Positions 17,335 through 26,631 are shown, numbered from the stretch's first letter. The stretch: DNA of 64,000 nucleotides from Paenibacillus cookii (GCF_018333375.1 NZ_BORW01000003.1:62001-126000), one strand, 5' to 3'. Translations and numbers: made by a program. Notes: a model not told the origin generated them from the letters alone.

Positions 17335-17379
17335 AAAATAATTTTCTTGCAATCCAAAATAAATATTAAAATAATTTTC
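17335..17379 (+). promoter_or_regulatory. nag promoter with two operator copies
   Basis: Two copies of the near-palindrome AAAATAATTTTC lie at 17335-17346 and 17368-17379, 33 bp apart (about three helix turns). They bracket a possible promoter: TTGCAA (17347-17352), 17 nt, AATAAT (17370-17375), so the second copy covers the -10. They probably bind the RpiR-type regulator encoded next. Confidence 0.5.
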
Positions 17380-17420
17380 ACACCTCATCTGCGGATGAAG
17401 TCGTAAAGGGAGGTCCTTTC

Positions 17421-18305
17421 GTGGCTCCGTTCTTATATGCGCTGGCGCAGGAAAAGGATAAGCTGTCCCCGCAGGAACGCCGGATCGCCGATTTTATTCT
17501 CTCTTCCCCGGCCCAGGTGGTCCATATGGGGATCAAGGAATTGGCCGAGCAATGCGGAACCAGTCCGGCCACGGTCACCCGTTTCTGCAAGGTGTTCCAT
17601 CTTAAGGGATACCCCGATTTGAAGGTCAAGCTGTCGGCGGAACTCGCCCACACGGGGCTGCAGGAACGAAACCAGGCTTCCTCTTACCAGGACATCGTGG
17701 CCAACAATCCGTTATCCAAAATCGTGGAAGCGATGGAAGCCAACCATTTGACCTCCATCCGGGATACGACGCAGCTTCTGGACATGAACCGGCTATCGCA
17801 AGCCATTCGGCTGCTGTGCGATGCCCAGCGGATCGATTTGTACGGCGTGGCGACGTCGTCGGTCGTGGCGCTCGATTTTTACCAGAAGCTGATCCGGATC
17901 GGGAAAAACTGCACCGCCTTCGCCGATCCCCACATGCAAATCACTTCGGCGTCGACCCTGACGGACCGGGACGTGGCGATCGCCATCTCCTATTCCGGGG
18001 AGACCGAAGAGACGATCAGCGCGTTGTCCTGCGCCAAAGACAGCGGCGCCGCAACGATCACGCTCACTTCTTACGGCAGCAACACGCTGGCATCCATGGC
18101 CGATATCCCCCTCTTCGTTTCTTCCCTGGAGGAAGGCATGCGAAGAGGCGACATGGCTTCCAGGATCGCCCAGCTTCATATCATTGACATTCTTTTCATG
18201 GGCATGAGCAGCGAGCAGTTCGGACAATACGTTCCCAAGCTGGAGCAGTCCTATCAAAACGTCCGGAACTACCGCAAAACAAGAGGAGGGTATTCAAAAA
18301 CATGA
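17421..18305 (+). CDS. MurR/RpiR-family transcriptional regulator
   Basis: 294 residues. The N-terminal HTH_6 domain (about 1-77) has LSPQERRIADFILSSPAQV and GTSPATVTRFCKVFHLKGYPD. The C-terminal SIS sugar-phosphate domain (about 125-260) has DLYGVATSSVVALDF and ISYSGETEETISA. It is expected to sense a phosphorylated aminosugar and control nagB-nagA, which follow it with a 4-nt ATGA overlap. The start is GTG at 17421 with GGGAGGT 7 nt upstream. Confidence 0.9.
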   Translation: MAPFLYALAQEKDKLSPQERRIADFILSSPAQVVHMGIKELAEQCGTSPATVTRFCKVFHLKGYPDLKVKLSAELAHTGLQERNQASSYQDIVANNPLSKIVEAMEANHLTSIRDTTQLLDMNRLSQAIRLLCDAQRIDLYGVATSSVVALDFYQKLIRIGKNCTAFADPHMQITSASTLTDRDVAIAISYSGETEETISALSCAKDSGAATITLTSYGSNTLASMADIPLFVSSLEEGMRRGDMASRIAQLHIIDILFMGMSSEQFGQYVPKLEQSYQNVRNYRKTRGGYSKT

Positions 18306-19030
18306 ACATCTATACTTTCAAGCATGAGGCCGACTTCAACGCGACCGGTGCGGGTCTCATCGCCAGCCTGCTTCATACGAAACCAAGGTCCGTTCTCGGC
18401 ATGGCGACGGGCAGTTCGCCGATCGGCATCTACCAGCGCCTGATTGAAATGAACCGGCAAGGGCTGGTCAGCTTCGCCAAAGCGTCCACCTACAACCTGG
18501 ACGAATACGTCGGCCTGCCTGAAGGGCATCCGGAGAGCTACCGCAGCTTTATGAACGAAAAGCTTTTTAACTACATCGACATCAAAATGGAGAATACGCA
18601 CGTGCCTGACGGCAACGCCGCCGACCTCGAGGAGGAATGCCGGAAATACGACGCCATGCTCGAAGAAAACGGCCCTGTCGATCTGCAGATTCTAGGACTC
18701 GGGCACAACGGTCACATCGGTTTCAATGAACCGGGTGAAAGCCTGATCGGCGGCACCCATGTCGTCGAGCTCCAGGAAAAAACGCGCACGGCCAATGCCC
18801 GCTTTTTCCCGTCTTTGGCCGACGTGCCGACGCAAGCGATCACGATGGGCGTCGGGAGCATTTTGAAAGCCAAACAAATCCTGCTGCTGGTCCGCGGCGA
18901 AGACAAGGCGGAAATCGTCAAACGCGCCTTGAAGGGGCCGATCACGTCCCAATGCCCGGCATCGCTTCTGCAATGCCATCCGAACGTCGTCGTGCTGCTG
19001 GATCAAGGAGCAGGAGGGTTATTATCATGA
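18302..19030 (+). CDS. nagB: Glucosamine-6-phosphate deaminase
   Basis: 242-residue enzyme that converts glucosamine-6-phosphate to fructose-6-phosphate and ammonia. Signatures are MATGSSPIGIYQRL (phosphate loop), NLDEYVGL (catalytic Asp), and GLGHNGHIGFNEPG (active-site histidine and lid). Cytoplasmic. Its ATG overlaps the regulator's stop by 4 nt, and its own stop overlaps nagA's ATG, a tightly coupled operon. Length is normal for the Bacillus type. Confidence 0.95.
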   Translation: MNIYTFKHEADFNATGAGLIASLLHTKPRSVLGMATGSSPIGIYQRLIEMNRQGLVSFAKASTYNLDEYVGLPEGHPESYRSFMNEKLFNYIDIKMENTHVPDGNAADLEEECRKYDAMLEENGPVDLQILGLGHNGHIGFNEPGESLIGGTHVVELQEKTRTANARFFPSLADVPTQAITMGVGSILKAKQILLLVRGEDKAEIVKRALKGPITSQCPASLLQCHPNVVVLLDQGAGGLLS

Positions 19031-20199
19031 GCGAAACTTCAGGACAATTGTTGTACGGTAAAGTCGTCGTGCCGGGCAACGTCATCGAGGACGGCGTCGT
19101 CGCCATCCATGAAGGCACCATTCTTTATGCCGGCGAGGTGCAGCATTTGCCGGACCACCTGCATCATCTGAATCCCGGCAAAAAAACGGAAGGATATCTC
19201 GTGCCGGGTTTCATCGATGTCCACGTTCACGGCGGCAACGGCGAAGACTTTATGTATTCCGGCAAGGAGGAGCTCGACAAAATCACCTCCTTCCATTGTT
19301 CCCAAGGAACGACCGCCATGCTTGCCACCACGATGACGGCTCCTAAAGCATCCATCGACAAGGTGCTGAAGGAAGTCCACGAGTACAGGCAGCAGGATAT
19401 GCCTTATGCCGTGATTGAAGGTGTTCACATGGAAGGGCCTTTCATCAGCCCGAAGTGGCCCGGAGCCCAAAATCCCGAGCATATCGTCCATCCGAACGTC
19501 GAATGGCTCGAAGCCTGGGAGGCACAGTATCCGGGACTTATCAAACAGGTCACGCTTGCTCCCGAACGCGAAGGCGCGCTTGAGGCCATCGCCTGGATGA
19601 GCGAACACGGCATCAACGCCGCTCTCGGCCATACCGATGCATCTTACGAGGAAGTCGAAGTGGCGGTAGAAGCCGGTCTCCGCCAAGCCGTCCATACGTT
19701 CAACGCCATGACGCCGATCCACCACCGCAAGCCGGGCACGGCCGGAGCGGTGCTCAGCGACGACCGGATCCATGCCGAAATCATTGCCGACGGCATTCAT
19801 GTGCATCCGGCGTGCATTTCCATTTTGACGAAAGTTAAAACAAACGATAACTTGATCCTGATTACGGACGCGATGTCCGCAGCGGGCATGCCGGACGGCG
19901 ATTATACGATCGGCGATTTGCCCGTGGAAGTAAAGGATGGCATCGCGATATTGAAAGGCGAGTCGAACAGCCTGGCCGGCAGCACGCTTACGATGATCAA
20001 AGGTTTCCGCTACCTCGTCGAAACCGTAGGATTGACCGTCGAGCATGCCTCGCGCATTGCCAGCTACAACCCGGCGAAACGCCTTCGCATCGAAGACCGG
20101 ACCGGGACGCTCGAAGCCGGCAAGCAGGCGGATGTGCTGATGCTGGATGAGCGTTTGAACATTCAGGGCGTTTGGGTACGCGGACGCCAGGTCTTTTAA
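19027..20199 (+). CDS. nagA: N-acetylglucosamine-6-phosphate deacetylase
   Basis: 390-residue amidohydrolase that deacetylates GlcNAc-6-phosphate, feeding NagB. Metal and substrate motifs: GFIDVHVHGG, the metal Glu in EGVHMEGPFIS, ALGHTDASYEE, VHTFNAMTPIHHR, and the catalytic Asp in LITDAMSAAGM. ATG at 19027 lies right after AGGAGGG and overlaps the nagB stop; an in-frame start at 18952 would sit inside nagB. It is the last gene of the operon, with a terminator following. Confidence 0.95.
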   Translation: MSETSGQLLYGKVVVPGNVIEDGVVAIHEGTILYAGEVQHLPDHLHHLNPGKKTEGYLVPGFIDVHVHGGNGEDFMYSGKEELDKITSFHCSQGTTAMLATTMTAPKASIDKVLKEVHEYRQQDMPYAVIEGVHMEGPFISPKWPGAQNPEHIVHPNVEWLEAWEAQYPGLIKQVTLAPEREGALEAIAWMSEHGINAALGHTDASYEEVEVAVEAGLRQAVHTFNAMTPIHHRKPGTAGAVLSDDRIHAEIIADGIHVHPACISILTKVKTNDNLILITDAMSAAGMPDGDYTIGDLPVEVKDGIAILKGESNSLAGSTLTMIKGFRYLVETVGLTVEHASRIASYNPAKRLRIEDRTGTLEAGKQADVLMLDERLNIQGVWVRGRQVF

Positions 20200-20223
20200 T
20201 GAATTCCATCCTATAACAAAAAT

Positions 20224-20251
20224 GACGCTGGATCGCCGGCGTCGTTTTTTT
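20224..20251 (+). terminator. Terminator of the nag operon
   Basis: GACGCTGG / CCGGCGTC stem with a 4-nt loop and seven T residues. Confidence 0.88.
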
Positions 20252-20485
20252 ATGCCGCCCTTCCGAATGGAAAGCGTCTTACGCATCAAAAAAAGCGCCA
20301 ATCAAAGCGTCATCAGATTCGCTTTTTAAGACTTTTTCACCCAATTAAAGTACCCTCCTATTACTCCCCCCCTAAAAAACCGCAAATAAGGCATTTATAG
20401 AGCGTTAAACAACGTATTTCACACCCGCTTTTCCTATGTTATGATGCTCAAATAACGAAAATTAATAAACAAGGATGGACGTCCA

Positions 20486-21849
20486 ATGAACAATCCAATG
20501 AGCAACCGATTCGCCAGCGAAAAAATCCCCAAATTGATACTCTCTTTGGCTGCTCCTGCCGTCGTAGCACAGGTTATCAATGCCCTGTACAATGTAGTCG
20601 ACCGCATGTTTATCGGAAGGATGCCGGGTACGGGGACCCTTGCTCTAACCGGCATTGGGGTAAGCTTTCCGATCATCATGGTGATTTCGGCCTTTGCTGC
20701 TCTCATCGGTTTTGGCGGCGCGCCGCTTGCTTCCATTCGGATGGGAGAAGGGAATCATGAAAAAGCCGAACGATTGCTTGGCGCAAGTTTTGTGATGCTG
20801 CTGATCGTTTCCATGCTGTTGACTATTTCATTGCTAACGTTGAAGTCCCCGCTGCTGACCTTGTTCGGGGCAAGTCCGGATACCCTGCCTTATGCCGACG
20901 ATTATATGGGGATCTACCTGACGGGTACGGTAACCGTGCTGCTATCGTTAGGATTGAACCAATTCATCGCGGCGCAAGGATTTGCCAAAACGGCCATGGT
21001 TACGGTATGCGTAGGCGCGGCCGTCAATACGATCCTTGACCCTGTTTTTATTTTCGGGATGCATATGGGCGTCAGGGGCGCTGCCCTTGCGACGGTCATT
21101 TCGCAAACGATCTCGGCGGTATGGTGCTTGGATTCCTCGCATCGAAACGATCCCATCTGCGTTTGCGAATCAAACATATGCGCATCAACGTTCGGATCGT
21201 CTGGAGCGTGCTCGCCTTGGGGCTGTCTCCCTTTATTATGCAGTCCACCGAAAGCCTGATTCAGATCGTGTTCAACACCTCCCTTGCCAAATACGGCGGG
21301 GATCTGTACGTTGCCGCCATGGGCATCATGAGCAGTTTGATGCAAATTTTCACGCTGCTGCTGCAAAGCTTCGCGCAAGGAGCGCAGCCGATCATCGGTT
21401 ACAATTTCGGATCGGGCGACTTTGCGCGGGTGAAATCCACGATCATATACTGCAGCTTGTTTTGCGCAGTCTTCGGTCTGGCGATGTGGAGCATAGCCGT
21501 TTTTCTTCCTCGGCTTCCCGTCCTGATTTTTACGAACAATGCCGAACTGATCGCTCTGACTTCGGCGCTGATGAACATATTTTTTATGGGCACCTGCATT
21601 TACGGCTTCCAATTGGCGTTTCAGCAAATTTTCATCGCACTTGGCCAAGCGAAGGTTTCCATCTTTATCGCCGTGTTGCGCAAAATCATTTTGCTGATAC
21701 CGCTCGTTTACGCCCTGCCGGCATTCATTCGCCCGAAAACGGGCGGCGTCATTTTGGCCGAACCCATTGCGGATACTTTAGCCGCTCTTACTTGCTGCAT
21801 TTTATTCGGCTTAACGGTCAAACGGCTTCTTGTCATAAAAAAGACGTGA
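20486..21849 (+). pseudogene. MATE-family efflux pump, frameshifted near 21124
   Basis: The first frame (from ATG 20486) encodes the N-terminal MatE half: LILSLAAPAVVAQVINALYN, DRMFIGRMPGTG, GFGGAPLASIRMGEG. Within ISQTISAVW (codons ending 21124) the reading frame changes. The other frame then gives VLGFLASKRSHLRLR and the whole second half (STESLIQIVFNTSLAKYGG, GAQPIIGYNFGSGDF) to the stop at 21849. Inserting one G after 21124 gives a 454-residue MepA-like pump of normal length. Both halves are otherwise intact, so the lesion is recent or a sequencing error. Confidence 0.85.
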
Positions 21850-21863
21850 TACGCTAAAACACC

Positions 21864-21900
21864 AAAAAGCAGCCCGCAATAATGCGCAAAGCTGCTTTTT
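21864..21900. terminator. Bidirectional terminator
   Basis: Perfect AAAAAGCAGC / GCTGCTTTTT stem with a 17-nt loop, between the convergent MATE and YhcN-like genes. Confidence 0.82.
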
Positions 21901-21910
21901 GTGTTTGTTT

Positions 21911-22891
21911 TTACTGCGTCATGTGTCTGCCTGCAGGCGTTTTGCCGGGAGCGTTGTGCGTCGTGCCCATCGGGGTTACGCGATGGTCGGTCGTGCTTGT
22001 ATTCGTCGGGAAAATCCGTTCGATCATCGTCGAAAGCTCATTCACCATGCCGCTGATCGGATGGCCGTTTCTCACATCGGTTGCATAATTGCTGACGCGT
22101 TGGACAAAATCAGGATTAGCAGATACGTAAACATTGGTGATGTTTGGATCGGCTTTTTGAACGATCTTCGTGATTTTGTCTTTTACGTCGTTGCTTACCT
22201 TATAATTTTGCGAATAGGTTTCGCTTGTGCCAGCCGTTCCCGGCGTGGTGGCGTTAAAACCGTTGTTTCTCGTGATCGGTTCGCCGGCGCTCGTCGTATA
22301 TCCGCGGAAGTTGCCGCCGGTTCCGGTTCCTGCCGTACCGGTTGTGCCGGCGCCTGTTGCGCCCGTGCCGTTAGTTCCTGCCGCTCCGTTGAAACCGCGG
22401 GTATTCACGCCTGCCGCGCCGGTGTTAAAGCTGCTGTTGCTGCCGCTGGCGCCGTGGTTCATCGTGCCGAAACTGTTATTGCGGAAACGGCCGTGGGTGC
22501 CGTCCGTGGCATGATTGGCTTGTGCGCCGTGCTCCAGGGAGACTGCCACGTACGCGCTGTTGCCTGCCTTAAGGACGTTGGCGGTGCGCACTTCCTTCAA
22601 TGCAGCCACTTTATCCGCGACGTCCTGGGCCGAAGTCAGGTTCGACAGGTCATGTCTTGCGTTTCGCGTACCGAAGTTGCCGTCCGTATTGTAGGTGGAA
22701 AAACGGTTGCCGTTTCTCAAAGAGTTGACGTTCAGTCTGCCGTCCCGGGTATCCAGCATGCGCCCGTCATGAACGTTGCGGGTGCGCACGTTCGTATTGG
22801 CAGGTTCTCTCGTGCCGCAGCCGGCCAATCCGGCCATGCTGACGATCAGTGCGGCGGATACGGAAAGACTAATGGCTTTGGATCGTATCAT
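21911..22891 (-). CDS. YhcN/YlaJ-family sporulation lipoprotein with low-complexity insert
   Basis: 326-residue lipoprotein. The signal has lipobox GLAGC (about residue 25). The YhcN/YlaJ domain is seen as LTSAQDVADKVAALKEVRTANVL and NSAYVAVSLEHG, and continues in the C-terminal part with YKVSNDVKDKITKIVQKAD and PNITNVYVSANPDF. Between them lies a Gly/Thr/Ala/Asn-rich stretch of about 100 residues (GAAGTNGTGATGAGTTGTAG), probably disordered. Members in Bacillus are forespore or inner spore membrane lipoproteins. ATG follows CGGAGGATG spacing; monocistronic. Confidence 0.82.
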   Translation of the reverse strand: MIRSKAISLSVSAALIVSMAGLAGCGTREPANTNVRTRNVHDGRMLDTRDGRLNVNSLRNGNRFSTYNTDGNFGTRNARHDLSNLTSAQDVADKVAALKEVRTANVLKAGNSAYVAVSLEHGAQANHATDGTHGRFRNNSFGTMNHGASGSNSSFNTGAAGVNTRGFNGAAGTNGTGATGAGTTGTAGTGTGGNFRGYTTSAGEPITRNNGFNATTPGTAGTSETYSQNYKVSNDVKDKITKIVQKADPNITNVYVSANPDFVQRVSNYATDVRNGHPISGMVNELSTMIERIFPTNTSTTDHRVTPMGTTHNAPGKTPAGRHMTQ

Positions 22892-23000
22892 GAGTTCATC
22901 CTCCGTTATAATTAATGTAGTAACATCGTTTAGGATGACCTCGCGCCTAACGCGCTATGCTGAAAGGATTTGGCATCCTGAAGGCCTTTTCGCGGCAGCA

Positions 23001-23561
23001 TCAGGCCGAAGGAGCTGATTTGAGCCTGTCGACGTCCCCTTCCAGCAACTCCAAATCCTTGACAAATACAGGGTAAGCAAAAGATGCCCCCGACGGAATG
23101 ATCCATACCCTGTCCGGCTCTGACGGTTCGGCTGCGATCAAATACACGGTTTCTTCCGTCTGAGCCATGCCGGCAACGGTTACGGTAGAGTCGATTATTT
23201 CATCTTTTAATGAAGAAACCGGTTGCTTTTGTGCCGCCCCTTTGGCCCAAAGCAAGTTCATCTGGGACAGCACCCGCATGGCATCGGATTCCGCTGCGGG
23301 CTTGCCGTTAAGCGACCATCCCCCTTCCCCTGCCCCATCGTTTGAATCGGTACGCTGCAGGAGCCATGACGTTCTTTTCCCCTCCCATTCGACCGCCGTC
23401 ACGTCTTGCGGATCTACCCAGGCCGGAAGGGGATCGGATCGCCCGGCCGCAGAATCCGGCTTACCCGGCGCTTCGGTTTGATCGGGGCGAAAGAAATACG
23501 CAATGCCGACGATCAGAATGGCTGCAATCGCAACGATAAGCGCCAAAACCCTTTTTTTCAT
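23001..23561 (-). CDS. Membrane-anchored protein, possibly DUF4340-like
   Basis: 186 residues: one N-terminal transmembrane helix (VLALIVAIAAILIVGIAYFF), an Ala/Pro/Ser linker, and an extracytoplasmic domain. Features such as VTAVEWEGKRTSWLLQR and GGWSLNGKPAAESDAMRVLSQM recall DUF4340 domains, but the match is by eye only. No enzyme motif. The gene stands alone on the minus strand between the YhcN-like and epimerase genes. Function unknown. Confidence 0.6.
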   Translation of the reverse strand: MKKRVLALIVAIAAILIVGIAYFFRPDQTEAPGKPDSAAGRSDPLPAWVDPQDVTAVEWEGKRTSWLLQRTDSNDGAGEGGWSLNGKPAAESDAMRVLSQMNLLWAKGAAQKQPVSSLKDEIIDSTVTVAGMAQTEETVYLIAAEPSEPDRVWIIPSGASFAYPVFVKDLELLEGDVDRLKSAPSA

Positions 23562-23778
23562 CTAACACCTTCCCCTTTCGCATGGCGTATTTTGCATGCA
23601 TGAACGATGCGGCCCCGGCAAAAAGATGTCATTCACATATTACCCCGTTGGAAGCTTTTTACTACCTCTTTCTCCAAGATGCCCGGCGCCGGATCGAAAT
23701 CGGGACAATGCCTAATGCCAATGTTGCCGCTGCCACATACGATATCTCATGATTATAGCCTTTTAAGGAGGTCATGAC

Positions 23779-24693
23779 ATGACGACGGTGGTAGTGACGG
23801 GCGGTGCCGGATTTATCGGATCGCATCTGGTACGTCATTTGATCGGTATGGGGCATCGGGTACATGTCATCGATGATTTGTCGGCCGGCAAGGCGGAGAA
23901 CGTTCCTCAAGGCGCGACCTTGCATCAGGAGGATATTCGCTTCCCTGCCGCTTTTGAGGCGATCGTTGCGCTTCAGCCGGATACCGTGTTTCATCTAGCT
24001 GCCCAAGCGGATGTGCAGCATTCCATCCAGCATCCGCGGGAAGACACCGAAATCAATGTGCTTGGTACGCTGAACATGCTGGAGGCCTGCCGCCAAGGCG
24101 GAGTCCGCAAATTCGTGTTTGCATCCACCTCGGGCGTTTACGGAAATCTGCAAAAGGATTTGCTGGAGGAAACGGACCCCGCCGTTCCCATCTCGTTTTA
24201 CGGATTATCCAAATATGCGGCGGAGCATGATGTCCGGCTGTACGGCGAATTGTTCGATCTGGATTGGACCGTCCTGCGGTTCGCGAACGTCTACGGTCCC
24301 GGACAAACTTCGAAAGGGGAAGGCGGCGTCGTGTCCATTTTCCTGAACCAGCTCCGGCAAGGCATGCCCTTAACGGTCAATGGGGACGGGGAACAAACGA
24401 GGGATTTTATTTACGTTCAAGATGTCGTCGCCGCCCTGGCAGCGGCCCAAACGTCAGGAGAACGGAAAATCCTTCATGTCAGCACCGGCCAAGCGACCTC
24501 CGTCAATCGGTTGGTTGAGCTTCTTCGGCTGCACCATGGCCAACATACCGTTTGCGTCCATCGTCCGGACCGGGCCGGAGACATCCGCCACAGCCGCTTG
24601 TCCAATGCACGAGCCTTGGCGCATTTAAATTGGCGGCCGGCATACGGCATCGAGGAAGGACTCCAGCTGACGTACCAAAGCTATTTTCGGTAA
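23779..24693 (+). CDS. NAD-dependent sugar-nucleotide epimerase (extended SDR, GalE-like)
   Basis: 304 residues. The Rossmann glycine motif is VVTGGAGFIGSHLVRHL at the N-terminus, NAD contacts are VIDDLSAGK and HLAAQADV, the catalytic Ser is in FASTSGVYG, and YGLSKYAAEH supplies Tyr and Lys (YxxxK). The C-terminal substrate part is GEQTRDFIYVQDVV. It resembles UDP-glucose/UDP-GlcNAc 4-epimerases. Start ATG after AAGGAGGT. It lies next to the surface-glycan locus and may supply it with sugar nucleotide. Confidence 0.85.
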   Translation: MTTVVVTGGAGFIGSHLVRHLIGMGHRVHVIDDLSAGKAENVPQGATLHQEDIRFPAAFEAIVALQPDTVFHLAAQADVQHSIQHPREDTEINVLGTLNMLEACRQGGVRKFVFASTSGVYGNLQKDLLEETDPAVPISFYGLSKYAAEHDVRLYGELFDLDWTVLRFANVYGPGQTSKGEGGVVSIFLNQLRQGMPLTVNGDGEQTRDFIYVQDVVAALAAAQTSGERKILHVSTGQATSVNRLVELLRLHHGQHTVCVHRPDRAGDIRHSRLSNARALAHLNWRPAYGIEEGLQLTYQSYFR

Positions 24694-24702
24694 AAGGAAT
24701 GC

Positions 24703-24744
24703 AAAAAAAGCCGATCCCCGGCTGATGGCAGCCGGAGTCGGCTT
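24703..24744 (-). terminator. Terminator of the 25-26.6 kb minus-strand unit
   Basis: AAGCCGA / TCGGCTT outer stem with an inner GGCT/AGCC pairing. On the minus strand it ends in a run of seven T. Confidence 0.85.
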
Positions 24745-24767
24745 GATCCGCATGATTCGATTCGTTT

Positions 24768-25151
24768 TTACGGAGTATCCACCGTTCCTTCCAAATAATA
24801 CGCGGCAAGCTGCGCTTTGTGTTCGATCGAGCGGGCCGTCAGGAAAAAATGGCGCATAGCGCCGTCTCCCGCCAACACGCATTCTTCTCTCGTACGGGCC
24901 TGGGCATAGCAGGTTTCCATCGTCCAATAGATGATGGGTCCGTCCGGGGCGTCCCTCCGAATCATCAGTTCGAGCTCTCCCAGATCGCACATCGGTTTCA
25001 GCCAGGATACGTCGATATCCAAAATCACGCGGTCCCCCTCGGCGATTCCTTCCAATGTGACTCCCGTCAGGACCATCTCATCGGGACCGACCGTAAACGG
25101 CATGAAGGTTCCCGCTGCAGCCCCCACCCTGGTGTTGTATTTTGCCGTCAT
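24768..25151 (-). CDS. Small beta-rich protein, unrecognised
   Basis: 127 residues from ATG 25151 (GGGAGG 7 nt upstream; the ATGs further upstream lie at or inside the preceding gene's end). It has alternating hydrophobic segments (EMVLTGVTLEGI, DRVILDIDVSWLKPM, GELELMIRRD) and two cysteines in the middle. No signal peptide. It begins 14 bp after the GT4 gene and is last in a three-gene unit, so I infer a spore-surface role. I do not recognise a family. Confidence 0.65.
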   Translation of the reverse strand: MTAKYNTRVGAAAGTFMPFTVGPDEMVLTGVTLEGIAEGDRVILDIDVSWLKPMCDLGELELMIRRDAPDGPIIYWTMETCYAQARTREECVLAGDGAMRHFFLTARSIEHKAQLAAYYLEGTVDTP

Positions 25152-25165
25152 GCGACTTCCTCCCA

Positions 25166-26227
25166 TCAAATATGATACAGCATATCAATAAAGCGCACGC
25201 AGTACAGATGCGGGTTGAATTCCGTTTGCACCCGTTTTAACGCGCCGCTCCGGATGTTTTCCCTCAGCGGAGCGTTATGCATCAAGTCCAGCCCTTCCTG
25301 CACGGCTTGCGCAATATTGCCTAGCGTATAATTTTTGCCGGTTTCGTTATGACGGATGCAAAGCGCGACCCCGTCGGAATTCGTCGCCAGCACCGGACAG
25401 CGGCAGCTCATGGCTTCGAGGACCGATAACGGGCCGCCTTCCACCTTGGACGTATTGCACACGAAACCGCCCGAATCGCCTATGGCCGAGAAATAATGCT
25501 GCATCTGATGGTTTGGCACGTTCGAATGCATGATTAAACGCGAATGAAGCCCCAATTGATGCACCACGGAATTGAACTGTTCGCGTTCATGGGGAATCGA
25601 CAAGTTGGGGTCTTCGAAAACCCAAAGTTTCAAATCGGGCACGTAGAAAGACAGCTGATAGCCGATATGAAGGAATTCCCTCCAGTTTTTATTGTCTTCC
25701 ATGCGTCCAAGCCATGCGATCACCGGGTGTTCCGGAATCGGTCCCGGCCGGTAGGTAAAGCTTTCGGAATCAAAAAAATTGGGGAAATTATACTGAGGAA
25801 TATTCGGAAACAGTTCCCGAAACAAAGCGGCAATATGCGGAGTGCTCGGATTCAGCAGCGCGCTTGCGTACGTGTTCACGTAAGGAATGGCTTCGATCAG
25901 CTGCTGGCGGGCATATTCCTTGGCGCCGTACCCCTGAATTTCCAGTACGAGCTTTCCCGTATATCCCAGCTGCCTGAAGCGGGGAAAGCTTTTGTGATCC
26001 GTCGTGACGACGATGACATCGTAATTCCCGGCGGCCAGAATTCCCCGGATCTCTTCATCGTTGTTCGTAATGTACATAGGGACCCCGTCGTTATTTTGCA
26101 CCCCCGCCCCCCAATGGAAGTAAAGGCAGGAAGCTTGGATTCCGTATCTGGCAAGGGCTTTGCAGCGAAGCCGATTCAACGTATCCATGCCGCCGCTCGG
26201 CACGTAAAACACAAACAGCACGTTCAT
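25166..26227 (-). CDS. Glycosyltransferase, GT4-like (GT-B fold)
   Basis: 353 residues. The N-terminal domain starts MNVLFVFYVPSGGMDTLNRLR. The C-terminal nucleotide-sugar domain has PVIAWLGRMEDNKNWREFL and the acidic catalytic region VEGGPLSVLEAMSCRCPVLATNSDG (E-x7-E type). It transfers a sugar from a nucleotide donor to an unknown acceptor in the cytoplasm. AAAGGAGGGG precedes ATG. It is the second gene of a unit starting at 26590 behind a SigmaK-like -10, which suggests late-sporulation expression. Confidence 0.85.
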   Translation of the reverse strand: MNVLFVFYVPSGGMDTLNRLRCKALARYGIQASCLYFHWGAGVQNNDGVPMYITNNDEEIRGILAAGNYDVIVVTTDHKSFPRFRQLGYTGKLVLEIQGYGAKEYARQQLIEAIPYVNTYASALLNPSTPHIAALFRELFPNIPQYNFPNFFDSESFTYRPGPIPEHPVIAWLGRMEDNKNWREFLHIGYQLSFYVPDLKLWVFEDPNLSIPHEREQFNSVVHQLGLHSRLIMHSNVPNHQMQHYFSAIGDSGGFVCNTSKVEGGPLSVLEAMSCRCPVLATNSDGVALCIRHNETGKNYTLGNIAQAVQEGLDLMHNAPLRENIRSGALKRVQTEFNPHLYCVRFIDMLYHI

Positions 26228-26254
26228 GGCATCCCCTCCTTTGCGTCTTAACGG

Positions 26255-26590
26255 TCAGATCATTCGAAACATGTCCTCCTGGGTAAACAAAGCGACAAGG
26301 TTGCCTTGGTTGCGGACTCTAACGGTCACTGCGGTATGCGTATAATCGTTCACGTTCGTCACCAGCACCAGCTGAAAAGGCTTATGCTCCGTCATCATAT
26401 GATAGAGGGGAACCGTGCTGCCCGAACCGACATGGATCAACTGAACGTAAAACAGTCCCTGTTCGCCGTAGCCATGCACAAGCATCTCAAAACCTTCCGT
26501 ACCGACATTGCATATTTCAAGATCGACGGACTGGATGTACGTAGAGTCGATCGGGGCAAAAGGAGCGGCTTCGAGCCGTAATATGGACAT
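26255..26590 (-). CDS. Small beta-rich protein, unrecognised
   Basis: 111 residues of mostly beta-like sequence (SVDLEICNVGTEGFEMLVHG, GLFYVQLIHVGSGSTVPLYH, FQLVLVTNVNDYTHTAVTVRV) with no signal peptide. It looks like a compact beta-sandwich, as in many exosporium or coat filament proteins, but that is inference. TCAGGAGG precedes ATG. First gene of a unit with a GT4 glycosyltransferase and another small beta-rich gene. Confidence 0.65.
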   Translation of the reverse strand: MSILRLEAAPFAPIDSTYIQSVDLEICNVGTEGFEMLVHGYGEQGLFYVQLIHVGSGSTVPLYHMMTEHKPFQLVLVTNVNDYTHTAVTVRVRNQGNLVALFTQEDMFRMI

Positions 26591-26622
26591 AACCTTTCCT
26601 CCTGAAAGTCAAGTCTTAATCC

Positions 26623-26631
26623 TATCCTATG
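26623..26631 (-). promoter_or_regulatory. Candidate SigmaK -10 element
   Basis: CATAGGATA on the minus strand matches CATAnnnTA and lies 33 bp upstream of the start at 26590, which is suitable spacing. No clear -35 AC at the ideal distance, as is common for GerE-assisted promoters. Confidence 0.5.

Noticed and set aside
20295..20335. AAAAAGCG / CGCTTTTT pairing after the nag operon
   Set aside because: Loop of about 20 nt and no gene to terminate on either side beyond the one already served by 20224-20251.
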